13,163 nucleotides of DNA from positions 1 to 13,163 of the forward strand of contig JAFSOM010000007.1 in assembly GCA_017447005.1 (NCBI GenBank). The letters are read 5' to 3'. Of the stretch, positions 1 through 5,389 are shown one piece after another. The position numbers were made by a program, and so were the translations under genes. The stretch's first letter is position 1, and every line of letters begins with the position of its first letter. The notes under the pieces were generated by a model. That model searched no databases and was not told where the DNA came from. It worked only from the letters and a program-made list of their open reading frames with translations. This stretch comes from Oscillibacter sp. (GTDB lineage: Bacteria; Bacillota; Clostridia; Oscillospirales; Oscillospiraceae).

Positions 1-54
1 GGCGGACACTTCGACATGGGCGAAATCAACGCCCTCGACGACGGGTTCCTGTAA
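1..54 (+). CDS. PH-domain protein, 3' end only (tandem paralogue)
   Basis: Only the last 17 codons and a TAA stop are in the window. They encode a tail ending in GEINALDDGFL. It is identical in protein to the tail of the complete PH-domain gene at 279-734. At DNA level the two tails differ at two positions (15 and 45, matching 696 and 726), both synonymous. The identity stops about five bases after the stop codon. This is best read as the upstream member of a recent tandem gene duplication. The function follows from the downstream copy; nothing more can be read from this fragment. Confidence 0.75.
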   Translation, partial: GGHFDMGEINALDDGFL

Positions 55-278
55 GACAAACCCCCTCCCCCTGCCCTTTGTAATGCCACTCCCGCGCCGT
101 CACAAAACCCCTCCCCCTGACCCCCTCCCCTTTCAGGGGCGGGGAGACGGGACTTGAAAGCGCAATCCGTCAGAATCGCGTTTTAAGGCACGCTGGCGCG
201 ATTTTTGCTCCTCAACTATGTCCCGATACCCCCAAACGCAAAAACGCGCATACGGGCCGCGCAAATGGCAAACAGAGC
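55..278. repeat. C-rich dispersed repeat (R1) in the gap between PH genes
   Basis: The gap holds no gene. The best-defined copy is at about 104-144, built of C-runs around a CCCCTTTCAGGGG hairpin. Its reverse complement recurs at 5231-5272, and a shorter version lies at 10583-10608. A second partial copy starts at 55-73, so that ACAAA followed by a C-run occurs twice. The motif ACTTGAAAGCGCAATC at about 152-167 is also found at about 8008-8023 inside another repeat block, so these gaps share modules. Confidence 0.75.
174..206 (+). terminator. Possible rho-independent terminator
   Basis: AATCGCG (174-180) can pair with CGCGATT (197-203) and is followed directly by a T-run up to 206. The 16-base loop is long and the stem only 7 bp, so this is a moderate candidate. 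It would end transcription of the PH gene whose stop is at 54. Confidence 0.4.
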
Positions 279-734
279 ATGTCCCGCCCGCAACCGCGCC
301 CCGCTCCCCCCATGAAAGGAAGTGACACCCCCTTGTCCTACGAAATCCGCTACCTCTGGCAAGACCGGAAACGTATCTGCGGCCTCCCGTTGACCTTCAC
401 CCGCTACCGCCTCAGCGACGACCGCCTCTTTATCGAAACCGGAATCCTCCGCTTTCAGGAAGAGGAAATTATGCTCTATAAAGTGCAGGACCTCCATCTC
501 ACTATCACCCTCGGGCAACGTCTCTGCGGCGTGGGTACCGTCAGCGTTATCTCCGGCGACCAGACCTCCCCCCGCGCCGACCTCGTCAATATCAAAAACC
601 CTAAGGCCGTCAAGGAACTGATTCACCAGTGCATGGAAAATTCCAAACGTCAGCGGCGCGTCAGCGTCCTAGAATCCATGGGCGGACACTTCGATATGGG
701 CGAAATCAACGCCCTCGACGACGGTTTCCTGTAA
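279..734 (+). CDS. Bacterial PH (bPH2-type) domain protein
   Basis: This is a 151-residue soluble protein with the look of Firmicute bacterial pleckstrin-homology proteins. The stretch from LTFTRYRLSDDRLFIETG through EEEIMLYKVQDLHLTITLGQR and GVGTVSVISGD gives the expected run of short beta strands, and a final helix lies near KAVKELIHQCMENSKRQRR. Such domains usually mediate membrane or protein contacts; no catalytic motif is seen. The start is uncertain. ATG 279 gives a Pro-rich leader not typical of the family, while ATG 312 gives MKGSDTPLSYEIRYLWQDRKR, which fits better. Neither has a good Shine-Dalgarno sequence. The gene is the second of a tandem pair, the first ending at 54. The role in the cell is unknown. 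Confidence 0.8.
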   Translation: MSRPQPRPAPPMKGSDTPLSYEIRYLWQDRKRICGLPLTFTRYRLSDDRLFIETGILRFQEEEIMLYKVQDLHLTITLGQRLCGVGTVSVISGDQTSPRADLVNIKNPKAVKELIHQCMENSKRQRRVSVLESMGGHFDMGEINALDDGFL

Positions 735-738
735 GACT

Positions 739-850
739 GGCGAAATCAAATTCGCCCTCATCCGGCGCTGCGCGGCGCCTTCCCCCGCCCCCTCTGTCGC
801 CTTACGGCGACATCTCCCCCACTTCGTGGGGGCGACATGGGGGAAGGGTA
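739..850. repeat. Dispersed hairpin repeat R2 with reversed R3 nested inside
   Basis: The block opens with the R2 motif CCCTCATCCGGCGCTGCGC and has R2's hairpin arms CCTTCCCCC (about 778-786) and GGGGGAAGG (about 839-847). In other copies (1970-2119, 7948-8096) those arms enclose only three or four bases. Here 788-838 separates them. That insert is the reverse complement of the R3 unit which elsewhere lies downstream of R2. Read on the minus strand, it contains TGTCGCC-GTAA-GGCGACA and CCCCCAC-GAA-GTGGGGG hairpins. Nothing here looks protein-coding. Confidence 0.85.
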
Positions 851-870
851 GACTTTCAGCGTCCCCTTGT

Positions 871-929
871 CCCATTCCCCCTATAGAAAATAACGCGTCC
901 CCCATCCCCCTATAGAAAAATAACGCAAT
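871..929 (+). repeat. 30-bp tandem duplication in the leader of the 946 gene
   Basis: Two adjacent 30-base units start at 871 and 901. Each has CCCAT, then CCCCCTATAG, then an A-run and TAACGC, and they differ by single-base indels and their last bases. The second unit runs into the ribosome binding site GAGGTG at about 930-935. Each unit contains TATAGA, a passable -10 element, but no matching -35 is seen at the right distance. Confidence 0.8.
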
Positions 930-945
930 GAGGTGAAATCCCACT

Positions 946-1674
946 ATGGCTACTTGGACTACCAATACCACCACCACCGACGAGGCCGCCGCCTCTCCCC
1001 TGCAAGCCGCCCGCGATAAGGTTCTCTCCGTCGGCCTTACGCTCATTAAGTTTCTGCTCGTTATCATCATCCTGCTCGCCGAAATCTGCTCCGTGCCCGA
1101 ATTTACCGATACCCGCGCCAATCCCACCGACATTCGTCAGGAAATGGACGACCAGATACAGTCCGGCGCCTCCCGCGAAATCGAGTTCGACGCCGCCGAC
1201 GACATGGAACTCTATCAGACCATGATGTCCCTTGTCAGAACCATGAAGTACGGCGACTTTGAGCTGGAAGGCGCCAAGGCCCAAGAGTTCTGGGCCGCTT
1301 ACGCCCCCGCTAAATCCGATACCAAACTCGCCTACATCCGTTTCCGCTCCGACGAAAGCCGCGTCCTCCTGCGCTACTCCAACGGCATCGCCTCCGACAT
1401 CACTATGGAGTTCGACCAGAATTATCTCTACAAGGCCACCACCCTGAACTACGGCATTTTCAACGGCAGTCTCCCGCGCTGGATTTACTGGAAACTTGTC
1501 GGACGCTTTATCAGCGGCTATCCCTGCTACGTCTCCGAGGCCGTCATAGGCGGAAACGGCGTGCGGGGCGAACTCTCGCTACGCAAATACACCCTCCGCA
1601 ACCAGTTCTTTAGCTGGAAATTCCCCCCCGATAAGTACGAAAACTCCGAAAATATCACCGGTCACTGGACATGA
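946..1674 (+). CDS. Single-span membrane protein of unknown function
   Basis: This 242-residue protein is not one I recognise. A Thr/Ala-rich N-terminus is followed by one hydrophobic segment at about residues 28-46 (LTLIKFLLVIIILLAEI). A soluble region of about 195 residues follows. It alternates charged and aromatic segments (for example WIYWKLVGRFISGYPCYVSEA) and is probably extracytoplasmic, by inference only. The start ATG 946 is preceded by GAGGTG with about ten bases of spacing. The stop overlaps the ATG of the remB-like gene as ATGA (1671-1674), so the two are likely translated in series. It stands where recF often precedes remB in other Firmicutes, but it has no RecF features. Being operonic with remB and next to gyrB suggests constitutive expression. 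Confidence 0.8.
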   Translation: MATWTTNTTTTDEAAASPLQAARDKVLSVGLTLIKFLLVIIILLAEICSVPEFTDTRANPTDIRQEMDDQIQSGASREIEFDAADDMELYQTMMSLVRTMKYGDFELEGAKAQEFWAAYAPAKSDTKLAYIRFRSDESRVLLRYSNGIASDITMEFDQNYLYKATTLNYGIFNGSLPRWIYWKLVGRFISGYPCYVSEAVIGGNGVRGELSLRKYTLRNQFFSWKFPPDKYENSENITGHWT

Positions 1675-1940
1675 AAACCTATCTGCATATCGGTCAGAAT
1701 GAACTCCTGCGCGCCGAAAGCGTCGTCGGCGTGTTCGACCTCGACCATTGCACCGTCAGTCGGCGCGGACGCGAATACCTCTCCCGCGCCGACGCCGACG
1801 GTCTCACGCTCGACGCCTCCGGTCAGCTCCCGCGCTCCTTCGTCGTCACCACCCACCCCTACCACGCCCAGATTGTCCGTCTCTCCCCGCTCTCCCCCGC
1901 CGCCATCCTCCGCCGCGGCGAACCGTGGGACGCCGAATGA
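1671..1940 (+). CDS. remB: RemB/RemA-like (DUF370) regulatory protein
   Basis: This 89-residue protein starts MKTYLHIGQNELLRAESVVGV and continues into FDLDHCTVS, the N-terminal pattern of DUF370 proteins. A later PRSFVVTT stretch and a YHAQIVRLSPLSPAAILRR segment fit the end of the RemB (YaaB) form. RemA in Bacillus is a DNA-binding regulator of matrix genes, and RemB is its paralogue encoded immediately upstream of gyrB. That position is kept here and supports the assignment. The specific target genes in this organism are unknown. The start overlaps the preceding stop by four bases, so translation is probably coupled. A repeat block separates it from gyrB, which has its own promoter. Confidence 0.85.
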   Translation: MKTYLHIGQNELLRAESVVGVFDLDHCTVSRRGREYLSRADADGLTLDASGQLPRSFVVTTHPYHAQIVRLSPLSPAAILRRGEPWDAE

Positions 1941-1969
1941 CGCCGCCCCCGTCTCCCCCGCGCCGTATG

Positions 1970-2170
1970 AAACTTGCCCTCATCCGGCGCTGCGCGCCAC
2001 CTTCCCCCGTAGACGGGGGAAGGGTAAGATTCTAGCGCAATCTTTGAAAACGTCGCGGGGTTGCGCCAAAAGTCGCCCCCCGGAACGGGGGGAGATGTCA
2101 CGAAGTGACAGAGGGGGGAGAGAAGTTCGGAACGGGGGGGAGATGTCGCCGCAAGGCGACAGAGGGGGGA
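1970..2170. repeat. Composite dispersed repeat R2+R3 between remB and gyrB
   Basis: This fills most of the 333-base gap 1941-2273. R2 (about 1970-2030) carries GGCGC-TGC-GCGCC and CCTTCCCCCG-loop-CGGGGGAAGG hairpins. A linker with GCGCAA/TTGCGC arms follows. R3 (about 2072-2119) has hairpins CCCCCCG-GAA-CGGGGGG and TGTCAC-GAA-GTGACA. A partial second R3 at 2127-2170 lacks its left C-run and has a longer stem with a GNRA loop, TGTCGCC-GCAA-GGCGACA. Essentially the same composite recurs at 7948-8096. No gene is visible in it. Confidence 0.9.
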
Positions 2171-2202
2171 GAAAAAAATTTTCCGCAAGCGCTATTTTAT
2201 GC

Positions 2203-2231
2203 TTTTGTTTTTCCGGATTCTGTGCTATAAT
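2203..2231 (+). promoter_or_regulatory. gyrB promoter with extended -10
   Basis: A perfect TATAAT (2226-2231) is preceded by TGC, making an extended -10. The -35 position 17 bases upstream reads TTTTGT and is weak. An AT-rich stretch just upstream contrasts with the GC-rich surroundings. Transcription would start about 35-40 bases before the gyrB start codon. Confidence 0.75.
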
Positions 2232-2273
2232 GGAAAATCAAACGACAGTCCCGGAGAAAGGAAACGTATCCCC

Positions 2274-3752
2274 ATGGAAAACCGTCAATCCGCGTCCGCT
2301 TACGACGCGTCAGAAATCCAAGTCTTAGAGGGCCTTGAGGCCGTGCGCAAACGCCCCGGCATGTATATCGGCTCCACCTCCTCCAGCGGCCTGCACCACC
2401 TCGTCTACGAAATCGTCGACAACTGCGTTGATGAGGCCTTAGCCGGGTTCTGTACCGACATCCTCGTGCAAATCAACGACGGCGATACCATCACCGTCAC
2501 CGACAACGGACGCGGTATCCCCGTCGACATTCAGGCCCAGACAGGTCTGCCCGCCTTACAGGTCGTCTATACCGTCCTGCACGCCGGGGGCAAGTTCGGC
2601 GGTGGCGGCTATAAGGTCTCCGGCGGCTTGCACGGCGTCGGCGCGTCCGTCGTCAACGCGCTTTCCGAGTGGCTCACCGTACAGGTACGCCGCGACGGGA
2701 AAGTCTATCAGATGAAATTCGCCCGCGGCGAAGTCGTCCAGCCTATGACCGTCGTCGGACGCGCCGACACTACCGGCACAACCGTCACCTTCAAGCCCGA
2801 CCCCCTAATCTTTGACGATACCGTCTATGACTATGACATCCTCCGCACCCGTATGCGCGAAGAGGCCTTCCTGACCGCCGGACTGCATATCCGTACTGTC
2901 GACGCCCGGCCCGGTCAGGAACAACAGCATGACATGCAATATAACGGCGGTATCCGCGAGTTTGTCACGTGGCTCAATAAGAACCGCGAACCCCTGCACC
3001 CCGAAGTCATCTACATGACCGCACAGCGCGAAAGCTCCGTCGCCGAAATCGCCATGCAGTACAACGACGGCTACAACGAGACCATCTTCTCATTCGCTAA
3101 CAACGTCCACACCCCCGAAGGCGGCATGCACGAAGAAGGCTTTAAACGCGCTCTTACGTCCGTCCTCAACGCATACGGGCACAAAATGAAACTCCTCAAG
3201 GACGATGAAAAAGTCTCCGGCGAGGACTGCCGCGAAGGTCTGACCTGCGTCATCTCCGTCAAGCTGGAAGAGGCCCAGTTCGAGGGACAAACCAAGGCCA
3301 AGTTAGGCAACGCCGAAATCCGGACGCTTGTCAACGCTATGGTTTCCGAAAAGCTGGAAACGTTTCTGGAAGAGAATCCCCAGACCGCCCGCGCCATCGT
3401 CGATAAGGCTATGACGGCGTCACGGGCGCGGGAAGCCGCCAAAAAGGCGCGGGAATCTATCCGACGGAAAACCGGACTCGAATCCGGTCAAATGCCCGAT
3501 AAGCTACAGGACTGCAACGAGCGCGACCCGTCCTTATGCGAAATCTATATCGTCGAGGGCGATTCCGCCGCAGGCTCCGCTATTCAGGGACGCGATTCCC
3601 GCTTTCAGGCGATTCTTTCCATGTGGGGGAAAATGCTCAACGTCGAAAAGGCCCGCGCCGATAAAATCTACGGCAATGACAAGCTCTACCCCATGATTGT
3701 CGCCCTTGGCGCCGGTATCGGCAACGAGTTCAATATCGACAAGCTCCGCTAA
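2274..3752 (+). CDS. gyrB: DNA gyrase subunit B, N-terminal part up to an in-frame stop
   Basis: The ATPase and part of the TOPRIM region of GyrB are encoded here. Residues 46-58 hold the GHKL catalytic Glu46 and Asn50 (E-I-V-D-N-C-V-D-E-A). DNGRGIPV begins at Asp77, and the GGGGYKVSGGLHGVGAS lid and loop follow at about 107-123. The transducer comes next, then the TOPRIM acidic motif E428-GDSAAGSA. ATG 2274 was chosen because GGAGAAAGGA lies at 2253-2262 and the protein then starts MENRQ like relatives. Codon 493 is TAA where GyrB proteins have the Tyr of a conserved RYHKI motif. The frame continues intact after it and encodes the rest of GyrB to 4199. With the stop read through, the product would be about 641 residues, a normal Firmicute length. 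As written, this fragment lacks the DxD metal-binding residues of TOPRIM and the GyrA-contacting tail. Confidence 0.93.
   Translation: MENRQSASAYDASEIQVLEGLEAVRKRPGMYIGSTSSSGLHHLVYEIVDNCVDEALAGFCTDILVQINDGDTITVTDNGRGIPVDIQAQTGLPALQVVYTVLHAGGKFGGGGYKVSGGLHGVGASVVNALSEWLTVQVRRDGKVYQMKFARGEVVQPMTVVGRADTTGTTVTFKPDPLIFDDTVYDYDILRTRMREEAFLTAGLHIRTVDARPGQEQQHDMQYNGGIREFVTWLNKNREPLHPEVIYMTAQRESSVAEIAMQYNDGYNETIFSFANNVHTPEGGMHEEGFKRALTSVLNAYGHKMKLLKDDEKVSGEDCREGLTCVISVKLEEAQFEGQTKAKLGNAEIRTLVNAMVSEKLETFLEENPQTARAIVDKAMTASRAREAAKKARESIRRKTGLESGQMPDKLQDCNERDPSLCEIYIVEGDSAAGSAIQGRDSRFQAILSMWGKMLNVEKARADKIYGNDKLYPMIVALGAGIGNEFNIDKLR
3750..3752 (+). other. In-frame ochre codon within gyrB
   Basis: The codon between CGC (Arg) and CAC (His) is TAA. 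Changing its last base to C or T gives Tyr and restores the family motif RYHKIIIM. No base is gained or lost, since the downstream frame is uninterrupted. Other genes in the window end in TAA (for example gyrA at 7895-7897), so a wholesale TAA-to-Tyr code change is not supported. Sequencing or consensus error, a strain mutation or rare readthrough remain possible. Confidence 0.95.
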
Positions 3753-3767
3753 CACAAAATCATCATC

Positions 3768-4199
3768 ATGGCCGACGCCGACGTTGACGGCGCCCATATC
3801 CGCACACTGCTTTTGACGTTCTTTTTCCGCTATATGCGCCCCCTTATCGAGCGCGGCTACGTCTACTCCGCCGTCCCCCCGCTCTATAAGCTCACCAGAG
3901 GAAAGACCGTCCGCGTCGCCTACTCCGACGCCGAACGCGATAAAGTCAGCGCCGAATTGCGCGGCGGCAATCCCAACGTCAAAGTCGAAATTAATCGCTT
4001 CAAGGGCCTCGGCGAAATGGACCCCCACGAACTGTGGGAAACCACTATGGACCCCGCCCGCCGTTCCCTGCGCCGTATCACCCTCGACGACGCCGTCCGC
4101 GCCGACGAAGTCTTTACTATCCTCATGGGCGAACAGGTCGAACCCCGCAAGGAGTGGATTGAACGCAACGCCATGTACGCGGTCAATATCGACATCTGA
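3768..4199 (+). CDS. gyrB: DNA gyrase subunit B, C-terminal part after the stop
   Basis: This is the remainder of GyrB in the same frame as 2274-3752. The first possible restart is ATG 3768, which encodes MADADVDGAHIRTLLLTFFF. This stretch includes the TOPRIM residues D501, D503 and D505 (numbered from the gyrB start), which bind catalytic metal. It continues through RPLIERGYVYSAVPPLYKL, RFKGLGEMDPHELWETTMDP and the C-terminal EWIERNAMYAVNIDI, which are typical GyrB endings. There is no Shine-Dalgarno sequence before 3768, so independent translation is doubtful. Five coding triplets (HKIII) between the stop and this ATG also belong to GyrB. It is most simply the 3' part of one gyrB gene. Confidence 0.88.
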   Translation: MADADVDGAHIRTLLLTFFFRYMRPLIERGYVYSAVPPLYKLTRGKTVRVAYSDAERDKVSAELRGGNPNVKVEINRFKGLGEMDPHELWETTMDPARRSLRRITLDDAVRADEVFTILMGEQVEPRKEWIERNAMYAVNIDI

Positions 4200-4203
4200 C
4201 AAG

Positions 4204-4234
4204 TTTTCCACAACGTTTTAAAGTTTGTGGAAAA
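4204..4234. promoter_or_regulatory. Inverted pair of DnaA-box-like sequences downstream of gyrB
   Basis: TTTTCCACAA (4204-4213) and its exact reverse complement TTGTGGAAAA (4225-4234) flank 11 bases. Each arm contains TTTTCCACA, one base off the DnaA box TTATCCACA. The right arm is not followed by a T-run, so a standard terminator is less likely. Firmicute origins lie near the gyrase genes, which makes a DnaA-site reading plausible but unproven. Confidence 0.4.
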
Positions 4235-4272
4235 GCGTCAGGCGTCCGCGCCGTACAACGTCCGCCTTTCCT

Positions 4273-4358
4273 TACGTGACAAGCGCGTATCCGTGTCGCT
4301 TTCGTCTCGCTCCCATACGTGACAAGCGCGTATCCATGTCGGTTTCGTCTCGCTCCCG
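4273..4358 (+). repeat. 43-bp tandem direct repeat
   Basis: Two adjacent units begin TACGTGACAAGCGCGTATCC at 4273 and 4316 and match at 40 of 43 positions. The 3' end of the second unit enters a hairpin (CTCGCTCC at 4349-4356 with GGAGCGAG at 4362-4369), which lies about 27 bases before the ribosome binding site of the 4410 gene. The rest of the gap 4200-4409 holds no gene that I can support. Confidence 0.85.
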
Positions 4359-4409
4359 TGCGGAGCGAGTGGGTAGAAACGCTATATTTTACTTTAGGAG
4401 GTCTCCATT

Positions 4410-4823
4410 ATGTCTTGTCTGACCAAACTTATCTGCGGTATCGCCTCTCTGCTTCTCGGTAGCGCCGGAATCATCAAGGGCACGCGCAAACGGAACACGC
4501 TTTCCGTCGCCGCCGGACTGATTGCCGCTATCCTTGGCGTCGTCGCCCTCTGCGCCTCCGCTTATGACTGGCTCACCGGCGAAGATGAGGACGATTTTGA
4601 AGAGGACGAAGACGACGAAACCGACGCGTCCGACGCCGCCGGGGAAGTCCCCGAAGCCGCCGCCGACGCCGTCAAGACCGCCGCCGAAGCGGTCAAAGCC
4701 GCCGCCGATGTGGTCAAGGCCGCCGCCGACACCGTCGCCGCCGACGCCGAGGCCAAAGCCGCTGACGCCGCCGAAGCTGACGCGGAATCCGAAGCCGAAG
4801 CCGACGGGGAGGACGCCGAATGA
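4410..4823 (+). CDS. Small membrane protein with acidic Ala-rich heptad tail
   Basis: This 137-residue protein is unrecognised. Two hydrophobic segments (about 7-23 and 31-51) are separated by a basic turn GTRKRN. A very acidic stretch EDEDDFEEDEDDE (58-70) follows. The rest is an Ala/Asp/Glu/Lys tail in heptads (AADAVKT, AAEAVKA, AADVVKA, AADTVAA) from about 84 to 111, which could form an amphipathic helix or coiled coil. The start is firm: AGGAGGT lies at 4396-4402, eight bases ahead of ATG. The TGA stop overlaps the next ATG (4820-4823). The positive-inside rule places the Arg/Lys turn in the cytoplasm, and hence both termini outside, but this is weak. The low-complexity tail limits homology inference. 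Confidence 0.8.
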   Translation: MSCLTKLICGIASLLLGSAGIIKGTRKRNTLSVAAGLIAAILGVVALCASAYDWLTGEDEDDFEEDEDDETDASDAAGEVPEAAADAVKTAAEAVKAAADVVKAAADTVAADAEAKAADAAEADAESEAEADGEDAE

Positions 4824-5125
4824 TTGCATTGCTCAAAAAGCCGCTGGACGCGTCCCGGAATTTCATGGGCCGTATGTTCCACAGCGCCGCCCGGGCCGAA
4901 CAGCGGCGCGTTGAAATCGAGTTCGCCCGGAAAATCCGTCCGGCGTTCGCGTTCAGTATCGTCGAGGGCGTTCTGGGCCTGTGCACGCTCGCCGACGCCG
5001 GACGCCGGAAAAGCTGGCTGTCCTATGTCATGGGCGTCGCGCTCCTGTTCGTCGCCTGCGCCCACGCCTTTACCGACATCCGCGACGGGAAAATCCTTGA
5101 CATTCTCGCCGAAAAGCTGTCCTGA
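4820..5125 (+). CDS. Small two-span membrane protein of unknown function
   Basis: This 101-residue protein is not recognised. A basic, amphipathic N-terminal 40 residues (KKPLDASRNFMGRMFHSAARAEQRRVEIEFARKIR, in pieces) precedes two hydrophobic stretches. These are at about 42-58 (AFAFSIVEGVLGLCTLA) and 67-84 (LSYVMGVALLFVACAHAF), separated by the basic GRRKSW. The ATG overlaps the preceding stop as ATGA, so it is very likely translated with the 4410 gene, and the two may form a complex. Its TGA stop lies inside the first 24-base copy of a direct repeat that flanks a MITE-like element. It interrupts the usual gyrB-gyrA adjacency. Confidence 0.75.
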   Translation: MIALLKKPLDASRNFMGRMFHSAARAEQRRVEIEFARKIRPAFAFSIVEGVLGLCTLADAGRRKSWLSYVMGVALLFVACAHAFTDIRDGKILDILAEKLS

Positions 5126-5144
5126 CCCCCCGCCCCGTCCGTCC

Positions 5145-5298
5145 TAATGTCATTCACTTTACGAAGAACCCCCCTAAATCCCCCCTTTCAGGGGGGACTT
5201 CCGGGACTTTCAGCGGCCTGAAAAATCCGTTCCCCCGCCCCTGAAAGGGGAGGGGGACAGGGGAGGGGTTTTGCGAACGATTTAAGTGAATGACATTA
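5145..5298. mobile_element. MITE-like inverted-repeat element upstream of gyrA
   Basis: The 154-base segment is bounded by perfect 15-bp inverted repeats, TAATGTCATTCACTT (5145-5159) and AAGTGAATGACATTA (5284-5298). Outside them lie near-identical 24-base direct repeats at 5121-5144 and 5300-5323 (one mismatch, both starting CCTGA). Inside are C/G-run hairpins, including a reverse-oriented R1 copy at 5231-5272. There is no coding capacity. The duplicated flank includes the TGA stop of the preceding gene. A non-autonomous transposed element is the simplest reading, although a 24-base target duplication would be unusually long. Confidence 0.55.
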
Positions 5299-5299
5299 T
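5271..5299 (+). promoter_or_regulatory. Possible gyrA promoter overlapping the right inverted repeat
   Basis: TTGCGA (5271-5276) and CATTAT (5294-5299) are separated by 17 bases. The -10 is preceded by TGA, which fits an extended -10. The -10 hexamer lies largely inside the right terminal repeat of the element. The sequence match is moderate and no better promoter is seen before gyrA. Confidence 0.4.
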
Positions 5300-5389
5300 C
5301 CTGAACCCCCGCCCCGTCCGTCCCCGTCTCCGCGCCGACGGACAGGGGCTATTTCCCCCGCGCAATCCCATTGAAGGAGACTTCGCGTT

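Noticed and set aside
1969..2170. CRISPR array in the repeat block
   Set aside because: Units are palindromic G/C-run hairpins of uneven spacing without regular unique spacers, and no cas genes are present.
2199..2273. 25-residue N-terminal extension of GyrB
   Set aside because: It would start upstream of the TATAAT element, whereas 2274 has a good ribosome site and the family N-terminus.
3750..4199. Genome-wide reassignment of TAA to Tyr
   Set aside because: TAA is the natural end of gyrA and both PH genes at sensible family lengths, so only this one site is anomalous.
3534..4211. 225-residue minus-strand open frame opposite gyrB
   Set aside because: It is antisense to well-conserved gyrB codons; long reverse frames are expected in this GC-rich codon usage.
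4225..4422. 65-residue open frame after gyrB
   Set aside because: It runs through the inverted repeat and the 43-bp tandem repeats, with no ribosome site and an Arg/Ser-rich translation typical of a shadow frame.
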